Assembly: GCA_938023085.1 (NCBI GenBank)
Contig: CALHDP010000052.1
Coordinates: 1-16,671, forward strand
Direction of reading: 5' to 3'
Source of the DNA: an uncultured Collinsella sp.
GTDB lineage: Bacteria > Actinomycetota > Coriobacteriia > Coriobacteriales > Coriobacteriaceae
DNA: 16,671 nt
Below are positions 1 through 8,602 of the stretch, one piece after another (position 1 is the first letter of the stretch; every line of letters starts with the position of its first letter). The position numbers and the translations under genes are program-made. A model generated the notes under the pieces. The model saw only the letters and a list, made by a program, of their open reading frames with translations. It was not told the DNA's origin and did no database searches.

Positions 1-1092
1 GCGTCGGTGGGTTTGGCCGCGAGCTACTTTACTCAGTACGGCTATACCTTCCAGGGCCTGTTCTACGAGCCGTCCAACTGGCTGCCGTTTATTGCGTACT
101 TTGTTGTGGGTGCCGTGTGCGGCTATGTGCAGCTGCGCAACAGCGAAGCCATCAGGGCGGAGCGTGATCAAAACGAGCTCGTGCGCAACCGCAATACGTT
201 CCTTACGCAGCTCTATCACGACGCGATCGAGGATAAGCGCGCGTACAGGCGCCAGATCGTGGGTCGCCACGACAGCTTTGGCAAGATCTTTGCCGTGACG
301 CAGGAGCTCGACGTGCTCAACCCGCGCGATATCTATCGCAAGTGCTGTGAGCTTCTGGGCGAGATCCTCGAGAACGATTCGGTGGCGATCTACCATGTTT
401 CGGGCGGGGCATTTGCACGCCTGGTGGCAGCAAGTCCCGCGATTGCCGAAGATGCCGCACGCTCGCTCACGCTCGAGCAGCTTGCACCTCTTTTAGGTGA
501 CGGGGGTCGTTCTAACCTGTGGGTGAACCGCGAGCTGACGCCGGGGCTTCCCATGTTTGGATACACGATCGAGCGCGACGGGGCACCCGCCGTGTTGATC
601 TTTGCGCGTAGCGCGGCCGAAAACCAAATGACCCTCTATTATCAAAACCTGTTCCGCATCTTGTGCGGGCTGGTCGAAAGCGCGCTGGGCCGTGCCTTTG
701 ACTATGAGGCGGTGGCGCAGGATAAACGCTGCGTTGACGGCACTTGCGTGCTCAAGCAGGCTGCCTTTGGCCAAGAGCTCGCGGCGGAGCAGGCGCTGGC
801 AGATAGCAAGATGGGGAGTTTTTTGCTCCTGCGCGTGGTACCGGGCATGGAGCCTGTCGGCGAGCTGGTGGGCGCAATTGGGTCGACAATCCGCGAGAGC
901 GACGCGGCGGGCTTGGTCGACGGCGACGTGCTCTACCTGCTTATGCGCCAGGCAAAGGCGTGCGATCTGCCCATTATCCGCGAGCGCCTGAGCGCAAAGC
1001 AGATTGCGGTGGAGCCCGTCGACGGCGAGGACATCGTGGCGCTGCTGCAGCACATCTCTTATACCGGTGACGGTGAGGGGGGTGCCGCTTGA
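1..1092 (+). CDS. pelD: PelD-like c-di-GMP receptor, 5' end outside window
   Basis: PelD is the inner-membrane scaffold of Pel exopolysaccharide synthesis; in Pseudomonas it binds c-di-GMP through a degenerate GGDEF domain and turns on polymerisation by PelF. The reading frame is open to the left edge. About 363 codons are visible, while Pseudomonas PelD has about 455 residues, so the first membrane helices are probably missing. Counting from the GTG at position 7, a membrane segment lies at about residues 24-43, a charged coiled-coil-like linker at 45-90, a GAF-like domain at about 90-230 and a GGDEF-like domain at about 245-355. The GGDEF active-site sequence is lost (VDGDVLYLL remains), but an RESD sequence at R296-D299 matches the RxxD c-di-GMP inhibitory site. 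The stop overlaps the start of the next gene. The assignment rests on domain order and on unmistakable pelF and pelG downstream; the N-terminus cannot be judged. Confidence 0.85.
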   Translation, partial: ASVGLAASYFTQYGYTFQGLFYEPSNWLPFIAYFVVGAVCGYVQLRNSEAIRAERDQNELVRNRNTFLTQLYHDAIEDKRAYRRQIVGRHDSFGKIFAVTQELDVLNPRDIYRKCCELLGEILENDSVAIYHVSGGAFARLVAASPAIAEDAARSLTLEQLAPLLGDGGRSNLWVNRELTPGLPMFGYTIERDGAPAVLIFARSAAENQMTLYYQNLFRILCGLVESALGRAFDYEAVAQDKRCVDGTCVLKQAAFGQELAAEQALADSKMGSFLLLRVVPGMEPVGELVGAIGSTIRESDAAGLVDGDVLYLLMRQAKACDLPIIRERLSAKQIAVEPVDGEDIVALLQHISYTGDGEGGAA

Positions 1093-1994
1093 TCTCGCTT
1101 GTCGTTGCTGCCGTCTTGCTGCTGATTCATGCGCTGGTTTGCCTGATGCTGTGGACGCTCATGAAGCTGGGCCTGCTGCCGGTGCGCGGACACATGCTGG
1201 CTGTGATAGTGCTGGTGCCGCTGTGGGGCCCGTTGCTGGTGGTTCTGCTATCGGTCCGCGGCGCGGTGTTTGGCGAGGGGCTGAAAGAGTCTGCGTTGGA
1301 GTCGCTGCGCTTTAACGATGACCTGCATCGCAGTATGTCGGTACCGAGTGGTGAGGACGATGCAGGCGTAGTGCCGCTCGAGGAGGCGCTCATCGTCAAC
1401 GGCCCGGCATCCCGTCGCCGCCTAATGCTCTCCATGCTCACCGAGGAGCCCGACGCGTACCTGGCGCAGCTGCAGGCGGCTAAGCTTAACGACGACGTTG
1501 AGGTGGCGCACTATGCCGCGACGGCGGTGGCGCAGATCTCCAAGGAGTCCGACCTTAAACTGCAGCAGCTGGAGCGTGCCTTTAAGACGGACCCGAGCGC
1601 GCAAAACCTCATCGAATACTGTGATTTTCTTGGTGAATACTTAGGCTCGGGCTTGGCCGAGGGGCGCGTGGCTCAGATTCAGCGCCAACAGTACGCGCGC
1701 CTGCTTGCGCGTCGCTGCGAGCGCGAGGATACCCTTGAGCTGCGCATTCGATACGCGACGGCGCTGGCCGATGTCGGACAGATCGACGAGGCGCAGGCCG
1801 TGACCGACCAGCTGGTGCTCGACGTGCCCGAGGAGCAGGAGGTTTGGATGCTTTGCCTGCGCCTAGCCGTGATGCGCCGCGACGGTGACGAGGTCCACCG
1901 TGTGATCGATGCGATCGACAATCAACATGTGTATTTGAGTGCCGCCAACCGCGAACAGTTGGCGTTTTGGCGCGACGGGGAGGAGGCCAGATGA
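1089..1994 (+). CDS. pelE: PelE-like membrane/TPR protein
   Basis: PelE is a small inner-membrane protein that works with PelD, PelF and PelG in the Pel synthase complex. This 301-residue protein is close to the length of Pseudomonas PelE (about 329). It has two hydrophobic segments at about residues 2-27 and 36-55, followed by a soluble helical region; residues 216-270 look like tetratricopeptide helices (ALADVGQIDEAQAV). The start is a TTG whose last two bases lie in the upstream stop (TTGA), preceded by a GAGGGGGG ribosome site at 1075-1082 with six bases spacing, which implies translational coupling to pelD. PelE sequences are poorly conserved, so the name depends mostly on position between pelD and the pelA-type gene plus the TM-TM-TPR layout. 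Confidence 0.75.
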   Translation: MISLVVAAVLLLIHALVCLMLWTLMKLGLLPVRGHMLAVIVLVPLWGPLLVVLLSVRGAVFGEGLKESALESLRFNDDLHRSMSVPSGEDDAGVVPLEEALIVNGPASRRRLMLSMLTEEPDAYLAQLQAAKLNDDVEVAHYAATAVAQISKESDLKLQQLERAFKTDPSAQNLIEYCDFLGEYLGSGLAEGRVAQIQRQQYARLLARRCEREDTLELRIRYATALADVGQIDEAQAVTDQLVLDVPEEQEVWMLCLRLAVMRRDGDEVHRVIDAIDNQHVYLSAANREQLAFWRDGEEAR

Positions 1995-3871
1995 GCGTGG
2001 CACAACATATCCGCGACCGTGCAGGCCGCTTTCGTTGGATGGGGCTGCTCGTAGTGTGGGCTGTTTTTATCGTCATGGCCGCCGTGCTGCTGATTGAACG
2101 CGCCGGCGTGCAGTACAGCGCTGGACAGCACAAGCTGGGGATGCTTGCCGCCAACGATGCGGTGCCGGCCTCCTCGGCAATCTTTGGCCAAAAGCCCACG
2201 TGCCTGGTCATTACAGACTCGGACCAAGATGGCGTCGACGACGTCAAAGACCAGTTCGACCAGATTTTGCTGGACATGAAGATCGCCCATCGCGACGTGG
2301 ATCTTGCCCTGGATGGTGCGGATGCCATTCCCTCGCTGACCTCCTTCGATCGCGTGATTTTGCTCATGCCGTCGCTCGATGGGCTCGGTACGCACCTGAG
2401 CGACATTATGAGTTGGGTGAGCGCGGGCGGTTCGCTTATGCTCGCCATGCCGCCGGATAACTCGAGCTATCTGCAAGTAATTGCCTCCAAGCTTGGCATT
2501 GAATCGGCCGGATATGACTATGTAAAAGCCGAAAGCATTGTGCCGAGTGAGGACTTTATGCTGGGCGGGGGAGAGCGCTACGAGCTCTCGGACCCTTTTG
2601 ATTCGTCGCTTTCGGTATCGCTGCGCGAGACGGCTCGTGTGTGGGCTAAGACCGGCGATGCGGGCGCCCCACTAATTTGGTCGAATGACTGCGGTAGCGG
2701 GCGCACCGTGGTTTGCAATATCGGTATCTATGACAAGGTCATGCGCGGCTTTTACGCCGCGGCGACCAGCCTCCTGGGTGATGCCACGGCCTATCCGGTC
2801 ATCAACAGCGCCGTGTTCTATTTGGACGACTTTCCCAGCCCCGTGCCCTCGGGCGATGGTACTTATATCAAGCGTGACTACGGCCTTTCCATTGCCGATT
2901 TTTACACCAAGGTCTGGTGGCCCGATCTGCAAAAGCTCGCGCAAAAATATGGCATTCGCTATACCGGCGTGATGATCGAAAACTACGAGGACGCGGTCAA
3001 CCAGACCGAGCCCGCTCGACAGGCCGATACCACGCAGTTTCGATATTTTGGCGGCATGCTGCTGCAGATGGGCGGCGAGCTGGGCTTTCACGGTTACAAC
3101 CATCAGCCTCTGGCGCTCTGGGACACCGACTACGGCACGCTGTACGACTACAAGACTTGGAAGAACAAAGAGACGCTTGCCGCTTCGCTCAACGAACTTA
3201 TCGCGTTTCAGGGCGAGGTCCTGCCCAACGCTCATGGCTCGGTTTACGTGCCGCCATCGAATATCCTTTCTGCCCGAGCGCGCAAGCTCATCGGCACCGA
3301 CGTTCCGCGCATTAAGACCATCGCCAGTACGTATTTTGAGGACGGCACCGACCTGCCGTACGTACAGGAGTTTGGCGTGGCGAGCGATGGCATTGTGGAG
3401 CAGCCACGTATTGTTTCGGGCGGCATGGTCAACGATTCCTATATGCGCCTAGCCGCCGTGTCCGAGCTCAACATGCACTACGTGAGTACGCACTTTATGC
3501 ACCCGGACGACCTTTTGGACCCCGATCGCGGAGCCAAGGAGGGCTGGGAGGTCTACAAGGGCGGCCTGACCGACTACTTGGACTGGCTTACCAAGTCGGC
3601 GCCCGATCTGCGGCACCAGACGGCGTCGGAGTGCTCCGGTGCCATCCAGCGCTTTTCGTCGGTTACGGTGAACGTGGATACCAGTGCAGATGCCTGGACG
3701 CTCAGCCTGGGCAATTTCCACGACGAGGCGTGGCTCATGTTCCGCGCCAATAATGGCGAGCCGGGTGCGGTGACGGGTGGCGAACTGACGCACCTTACGG
3801 GCAATCTGTATCTGCTCAAGGCAAATGATAAGACCGTGACGATCGAGCGCAAGGAGGGTGGCGATAAATGA
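1991..3871 (+). CDS. pelA: DUF2194 / PelA-type polysaccharide deacetylase, membrane anchored
   Basis: Likely removes acetyl groups from the Pel polymer outside the cell, the role of the PelA deacetylase domain. The 626-residue protein has one N-terminal anchor helix (residues 17-35), an alpha/beta domain at about 70-265, then a carbohydrate-esterase-4-like deacetylase domain. Metal and catalytic candidates are the aspartate pair D279-D280 in YLDDFPSP, H367 and H371 in HGYNH, and H501/H504 in THFMHPDD. A small beta-rich tail covers about 540-626. It lacks the glycoside hydrolase domain present in Pseudomonas PelA (about 948 residues), like the deacetylase-only PelA reported for Gram-positive Pel loci. 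The ATG at 1991 overlaps the pelE stop (ATGA) and has AGGAGG at 1981-1986, so it is preferred over an in-frame TTG at 1967. The ribosome site for pelF lies inside its last codons. Confidence 0.83.
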   Translation: MSVAQHIRDRAGRFRWMGLLVVWAVFIVMAAVLLIERAGVQYSAGQHKLGMLAANDAVPASSAIFGQKPTCLVITDSDQDGVDDVKDQFDQILLDMKIAHRDVDLALDGADAIPSLTSFDRVILLMPSLDGLGTHLSDIMSWVSAGGSLMLAMPPDNSSYLQVIASKLGIESAGYDYVKAESIVPSEDFMLGGGERYELSDPFDSSLSVSLRETARVWAKTGDAGAPLIWSNDCGSGRTVVCNIGIYDKVMRGFYAAATSLLGDATAYPVINSAVFYLDDFPSPVPSGDGTYIKRDYGLSIADFYTKVWWPDLQKLAQKYGIRYTGVMIENYEDAVNQTEPARQADTTQFRYFGGMLLQMGGELGFHGYNHQPLALWDTDYGTLYDYKTWKNKETLAASLNELIAFQGEVLPNAHGSVYVPPSNILSARARKLIGTDVPRIKTIASTYFEDGTDLPYVQEFGVASDGIVEQPRIVSGGMVNDSYMRLAAVSELNMHYVSTHFMHPDDLLDPDRGAKEGWEVYKGGLTDYLDWLTKSAPDLRHQTASECSGAIQRFSSVTVNVDTSADAWTLSLGNFHDEAWLMFRANNGEPGAVTGGELTHLTGNLYLLKANDKTVTIERKEGGDK

Positions 3872-5295
3872 GAATCTGCTTGGTACTCGAGGGTTGCTAC
3901 CCCTATGTGCACGGCGGCGTATCTACCTGGATGCATGACTACATTACGGCCATGCCCGAGCACGAGTTTGTGCTGTGGGTGATCGGCGCGCATGCTGCCG
4001 ACCGTGGCAAGTTTGTCTACGAGCTGCCCGGCAACGTGGTCGAGGTGCACGAGGTGTTCCTGGACGATGCCCTGCGGCTTTCGGGCGAGCAACATGAAGC
4101 CAGTTTTAACGACCGTGAGCGCGAGGCGCTACGCCGTCTGGTGTCGCTCTCCAATCCGGATTGGGATGTTCTGTTCGATATCTTCCACCGCCGTCGCGTG
4201 CATCCGCTCTCGTTTTTGCAGAGCCGCACGTTTATGGATATCTTTCGCGACGTGTGCCTGGCCGAGTATCCCTACACGCCCTTTGCCGATGCATTCCACA
4301 CCATGCGCTCCATGTTGCTGCCCGTGCTCTACCTGTTGGGAAGCGAGGTGCCGGTGGCCGATGTGTACCATGCCATCTCGACCGGCTACGGTGGCCTGCT
4401 CGCCTGCCTGGGCTCAAGCGTTCACCATGCGCCGGTGCTGCTGACCGAGCATGGCATCTATACCCGCGAGCGCGAGGAAGAGATCATTCGCGCCGATTGG
4501 GTGGTGCCGTCGTTTAAGGACCGCTGGATTCGTTTTTTCTACCTGCTTTCGGAGGAGATCTACCGCCGCGCCTTCCGCGTGACGAGTTTGTTCCATAATG
4601 CCCGCAAGACGCAGATTGATATGGGCTGCGATGCGGACAAATGCCTGGTCATCCCCAACGGCATCCAGTTCGATCGCTTTAAGGGCATTCCCTTAAAGCC
4701 CGATGACGGCTGGGTGGACATTGGCGCGGTGGTGCGCCTGGCGCCCATAAAGGACGTCAAGACCATGATCTATGCCTTCTTTGAGCTGCACGAGCGCCTG
4801 CCCAAGGTGCGTCTGCACATCATGGGCGGCGTGGACGACGAGGAGTACGGCGCCGAGTGCCACGCGCTGGTCGAAACCCTGGGCGTGCGCGACCTGATTT
4901 TTACCGGCCGCGTCAACGTGGTCGAGTACATGGAAAAGCTCGACTTTACCATTTTGACGAGTATCTCCGAGGGCCAGCCGCTCAGCGTGCTGGAGTCGCT
5001 TGCAGCGCGCCGTCCCTGCGTGACGACCGAGGTGGGCTGCTGCCGTGAGCTGCTCGAAGGCGCCCCGGGTGACGACTTTGGCGTGGCGGGTTTTGTGACG
5101 CCGCCTATGTATCGCAAGGGCTTGGCCGATGCCATGGAACGCATGTGCACAAGCCGCGCTCGTCGCATTGAGATGGGGGAGCGCGGCCAGCGTCGCGTTG
5201 CCACGTACTTCTTGCACGAGCAGATGCTCGCCAACTATCGCGCGCTGTACGACGAGACTGCGCGTGCGTTTGACCTGCCCAGAGAGGGGGAGTAG
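3868..5295 (+). CDS. pelF: PelF, GT4-family glycosyltransferase
   Basis: PelF is the cytosolic glycosyltransferase that polymerises the Pel backbone from a UDP-sugar. At 475 residues it is slightly shorter than Pseudomonas PelF (about 507). The N-terminus carries the family signature EGCYPYVHGGVSTW with the glycine-rich loop, residues near 195 contain TEHGIYTRERE typical of PelF, and the C-terminal GT-B half has an EX7E motif at E368 and E376 (EGQPLSVLE). There is no membrane segment; in the known system it is held at the membrane by PelD, PelE and PelG. The ATG overlaps the previous stop (ATGA), and AAGGAGGGTGG just upstream is a strong ribosome site. This is one of the most secure calls in the window. 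Confidence 0.95.
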   Translation: MRICLVLEGCYPYVHGGVSTWMHDYITAMPEHEFVLWVIGAHAADRGKFVYELPGNVVEVHEVFLDDALRLSGEQHEASFNDREREALRRLVSLSNPDWDVLFDIFHRRRVHPLSFLQSRTFMDIFRDVCLAEYPYTPFADAFHTMRSMLLPVLYLLGSEVPVADVYHAISTGYGGLLACLGSSVHHAPVLLTEHGIYTREREEEIIRADWVVPSFKDRWIRFFYLLSEEIYRRAFRVTSLFHNARKTQIDMGCDADKCLVIPNGIQFDRFKGIPLKPDDGWVDIGAVVRLAPIKDVKTMIYAFFELHERLPKVRLHIMGGVDDEEYGAECHALVETLGVRDLIFTGRVNVVEYMEKLDFTILTSISEGQPLSVLESLAARRPCVTTEVGCCRELLEGAPGDDFGVAGFVTPPMYRKGLADAMERMCTSRARRIEMGERGQRRVATYFLHEQMLANYRALYDETARAFDLPREGE

Positions 5296-5298
5296 CCG

Positions 5299-6843
5299 GT
5301 GGCCGGAATCGGTTTTGAGCTCAAACGCCTGTTTAGGCGCAAGGGTCTGTTTGCCACGATGCGCGCCTATGGCTACGCCGGCATTGTGTGCACGGGCCCC
5401 ATGCTGCTGGGCGTGTTGCTCCAGGTGGGTATCTTGGTGCTGTGCGGTCTGTGGGGCGTGGGTCGCGCCAACCAGGACCTGCTTGTGTGCATGGTGACCT
5501 ATACGCTGCTGGCGTCGCTTACGCTCACGAGCTTTTTCTCTATGCCGGTCACGCGCTTTTTGGCCGATATGCTCTTTGCCGAGCGCGAGGATGAGATCCT
5601 GCCTTCGTTTTGGGGGTCTAATGCCATCATGCTCGTTGTGGGCACGATGCTCTACGGCGTCTTTTTGCTGTTCTCGGGCGCCACGCTGCTGCAGGGGCTG
5701 CTGTGTCTGTGGCTGTTCAACATTATGATCGTCAACTGGAACGGCATGAGCTATCTCACGGCCATCAAAGATTACCGCGGCATCCTGTGCAGCTTTGCGG
5801 CTGCCATTGGCGTGGCGTGCCTGTGCGCCCTGGCCGCGCTGGCGCTGGGACTGCCGCCGGTCGAGGGCTTGCTGGCGTCAATCGCCCTAGGCTACGGCGT
5901 CATGCTCGCCTGGGATGTGGTGCTGCTGTACCGGTATTTTCCGCAGAGCGACCGCAGCCCCTGGCTCTTTTTACGGTGGCTTGATCAGTTTATGCCGTTG
6001 GCGCTCACGGGCTTGTTCACCAACCTGGGCCTCTTTGCGCACTTGGTGATAATTTGGGCCGGTCCCATTGGCGTGCAGGTCAAGGGCTTGTTTTATGGTG
6101 CGCCCTACCACGATGTGCCGGCGCTCATCGCGTTTTTGACGATCCTGGTCACGTCCGTCAACTTTGTGGTCTCGGTCGAGGTCAACTTTTATCCGCGCTA
6201 CCGCGACTACTACAGCCTGTTCAACGACGGTGGTGTGGTGGGCGACATTGTGGTGGCTGAGGAGGAAATGCTTGCTACGCTCAACCGAGAACTACGGTTT
6301 TGTGCGCTCAAGCAACTGTTTGTGACGGCGGCGGTCATCTCGCTCGAGACCACGGTGCTGTCGGCCCTACCGTTGGGCTTTAACAACCTGATGCACGGGT
6401 ATTTCCGCACGTTATGCGTGGGCTATGGCCTGTATGCCGTGGGCAATATGTTATTGCTCATCTTGCTGTACTTTACCGACTACAAGGGGGCCGTGCTGGC
6501 CTCGGGACTGTTTGCCGGTGTGGCCGGGCTGGCGACTGCCGTGTCGTTGCTTTTGCCGCAGCAGTTTTACGGCTTTGGCTTTTTGTTGGGTGCGGCGGTG
6601 TTTTTTATCGTGGCGCTGCTGCGGCTCGATACCTATACCGCCAACTTGCCGTATCGTATCCTGAGCCAGCAGCCCATTGTGGCTACTGACAAGACGGGCT
6701 GGTTTACCGAACTTGGCCGGGTGCTCGACCGTGTTGAGCAACGCTACGAGGACAAGCGCGTGGGCGGTGAGCCGCGCAGTGCGTTTGAACGTATGGTGGT
6801 TCGCCTGTACCAAAAACATTGGGGAGGTTCTGATGATCGATAA
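5299..6843 (+). CDS. pelG: PelG, Pel exopolysaccharide transporter
   Basis: PelG is a multi-spanning membrane protein of the MOP flippase superfamily that moves Pel across the membrane while PelF elongates it. The protein opens with MAGIGFELKRLF, the hallmark PelG N-terminus, which fixes the GTG start at 5299; GAGGGGG lies at 5284-5290. About twelve hydrophobic segments fill residues 25-455. A hydrophilic tail of about 60 residues follows (around 456-514), making it longer than Pseudomonas PelG (about 456 residues). It starts three bases after the pelF stop. The gene ends ten bases after the downstream cotH-like start, so the two are overlapped. Confidence 0.95.
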   Translation: MAGIGFELKRLFRRKGLFATMRAYGYAGIVCTGPMLLGVLLQVGILVLCGLWGVGRANQDLLVCMVTYTLLASLTLTSFFSMPVTRFLADMLFAEREDEILPSFWGSNAIMLVVGTMLYGVFLLFSGATLLQGLLCLWLFNIMIVNWNGMSYLTAIKDYRGILCSFAAAIGVACLCALAALALGLPPVEGLLASIALGYGVMLAWDVVLLYRYFPQSDRSPWLFLRWLDQFMPLALTGLFTNLGLFAHLVIIWAGPIGVQVKGLFYGAPYHDVPALIAFLTILVTSVNFVVSVEVNFYPRYRDYYSLFNDGGVVGDIVVAEEEMLATLNRELRFCALKQLFVTAAVISLETTVLSALPLGFNNLMHGYFRTLCVGYGLYAVGNMLLLILLYFTDYKGAVLASGLFAGVAGLATAVSLLLPQQFYGFGFLLGAAVFFIVALLRLDTYTANLPYRILSQQPIVATDKTGWFTELGRVLDRVEQRYEDKRVGGEPRSAFERMVVRLYQKHWGGSDDR

Positions 6844-8602
6844 GTTGATGTCTCGCCGCTGCCTGATCGAGGCGGCTGCCGGTGCGCTGTTGCTTTCGGG
6901 CTGCTCGTCTCAGGACGAATCCTCGACCAAAAAGGTCAAAAAGCAGGACAAGATTAAAAAGGCTGAGGCCTCGGGCGAGACCAAGCACCTTCGCGATAAG
7001 GACGAGCTGTACGAGGTCTACGACGACTCGGGCATTGTGACCATGTACCTGACGGTCTCGCGCGGTAACAGCTCCGAGAACACCGATCATAGCTGGGCCG
7101 AGATCAATACGTACTCGGTGTATGACTACGCCGACATGGGCGTGACGCGCTATCAGGTAATGGGGCTTTTGCAGGCGGGCGACGAAGACGGCCCGGTGGC
7201 CGGCGAGGTTGGCTATGGCGAGGAAGCGCCCAATGCTACCGTGCAGGTGCGTGGCCAGACGTCGAGCGGTTATACGCAGAAGAATTACAAGGTGGAGCTC
7301 AAAAAAGGAAAAGGTACCTGGCGCCAGCAGCGTGCGATTGCGCTCAACAAGCACATGGGCGAGGGTATGCGTTTTCGCAACAAGATGGCCTATGACCTTA
7401 TTCGCGGGATTCCCCAGATGATGGGCCTGCGCACGCAGTTTGTGCATCTGTGGGTGTGCGACCAGACCGAAAAGTCCAACGATACCTTTGAGGACTACGG
7501 CCTGTTTACGCAGGTGGAGCAGCTCAACAAGACGGCGCTTAAGGCACATGGCCTGGATAAGAGCGGGCACCTGTACAAGGTGAACAGCTTTGATTTCCAT
7601 CGCTACGAGGACACCATTAAGCTTGCCGATGATCCCGACTACAACCAGGCTAGCTTTGAAGGCATGCTCGAGATTAAGGGCGATACGGACCACACCAAGC
7701 TCATCGAGATGCTCGATGCGCTCAACGACGAATCGCAAAAGATCGATGACGTGCTCGACACCTACTTTGATACCGAGAACCTGGTCTATTGGTTGGCGTT
7801 TCAGATCCTGACGGGCAACTGCGATACGCAGAACCGTAACTGCTATCTGTACAGCCCGCTTAACTCCAAGGTCTGGTATATCCTGGATTGGGATAACGAC
7901 GGCATGCTGCGTAAGCTGGAGCTTTCTCTTACTGGGTTTTCGGACTACGCGAGCTGGGAGCGCGGCGCAAGCAACTACTGGGGTAACGTGCTGTTTAACC
8001 GCGCGTTGCGCAGCAAGTCGTTCCGCAGCGAACTCGACCGTGCCGTCAAGGACTTGCGCTCGTATTTGACCGAGACTCGCCTGACCAAGATGATCAAGCA
8101 CTACCGCGAGGTGACTGAATCCCTGGTCTTTGCTTCGCCCGATATCGACAATCTGCCTGTCACCAAGGACCAATACGAGCAGATCGCCGCGGCGATTCCC
8201 TCCGAGATCGAGGAGAACTACAAGAGCTTTCGCGAGAGTTTTAAAAAGCCCATGCCGTTCTACATCGGCGTGCCGCAGATCGATAACGGTAAGCTGCGCA
8301 TTAACTGGGATGCGTCCTACGACTTTAAGGCGCGCGACATTCGCTACACTGTAGAGCTAGCGCGCGACTATGCCATAAGCGACGTTGTCTTTAAGGCCGA
8401 GGACGTGCTGCTTCCCGAGGTGACCTGCGATGCGCCCGATGCCGGCCAGTATTTTGTGCGCGTGCGTGCCACCAACTCCGACGGCTTTACGCAAGATGCG
8501 TTTGACTACTATGTGACTGACGACGGCAAGCACTACGGCATGAAGTGTTTTTACGTGCAAGACGGCGGTAAGGTCGTGGAGGACACGTATGAGGAGGGCT
8601 AG
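6833..8602 (+). CDS. CotH-kinase-family surface lipoprotein
   Basis: CotH proteins are atypical protein kinases, first known from Bacillus spore coats, that phosphorylate serines of partner proteins; the target here is unknown. From the ATG at 6833 (ribosome site GGGGAGG at 6821-6827) the protein has 589 residues. The N-terminus has a signal peptide ending in a lipobox LSGC with C24; it also contains SRRCLI, resembling a twin-arginine signal, so export as a folded lipoprotein is possible. The CotH domain spans about residues 95-470: VRGQTS with R140, lysines K150/K153, TGNCDTQNRN with D331 and N336, and LDWDNDG with D352, D354 and D356, which fit the catalytic and metal-binding residues of the family. 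Residues about 480-570 look like a fibronectin-type beta domain. It sits between pelG and the VTC gene, overlapping both. Family assignment is firm; its job in Pel production is inference. Confidence 0.88.
   Translation: MIDKLMSRRCLIEAAAGALLLSGCSSQDESSTKKVKKQDKIKKAEASGETKHLRDKDELYEVYDDSGIVTMYLTVSRGNSSENTDHSWAEINTYSVYDYADMGVTRYQVMGLLQAGDEDGPVAGEVGYGEEAPNATVQVRGQTSSGYTQKNYKVELKKGKGTWRQQRAIALNKHMGEGMRFRNKMAYDLIRGIPQMMGLRTQFVHLWVCDQTEKSNDTFEDYGLFTQVEQLNKTALKAHGLDKSGHLYKVNSFDFHRYEDTIKLADDPDYNQASFEGMLEIKGDTDHTKLIEMLDALNDESQKIDDVLDTYFDTENLVYWLAFQILTGNCDTQNRNCYLYSPLNSKVWYILDWDNDGMLRKLELSLTGFSDYASWERGASNYWGNVLFNRALRSKSFRSELDRAVKDLRSYLTETRLTKMIKHYREVTESLVFASPDIDNLPVTKDQYEQIAAAIPSEIEENYKSFRESFKKPMPFYIGVPQIDNGKLRINWDASYDFKARDIRYTVELARDYAISDVVFKAEDVLLPEVTCDAPDAGQYFVRVRATNSDGFTQDAFDYYVTDDGKHYGMKCFYVQDGGKVVEDTYEEG

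Noticed and set aside
6704..8173. Minus-strand open frame of 489 codons opposite the CotH-like gene
   Set aside because: No recognisable domain and no ribosome site; it is a shadow of the clearly coding plus strand.
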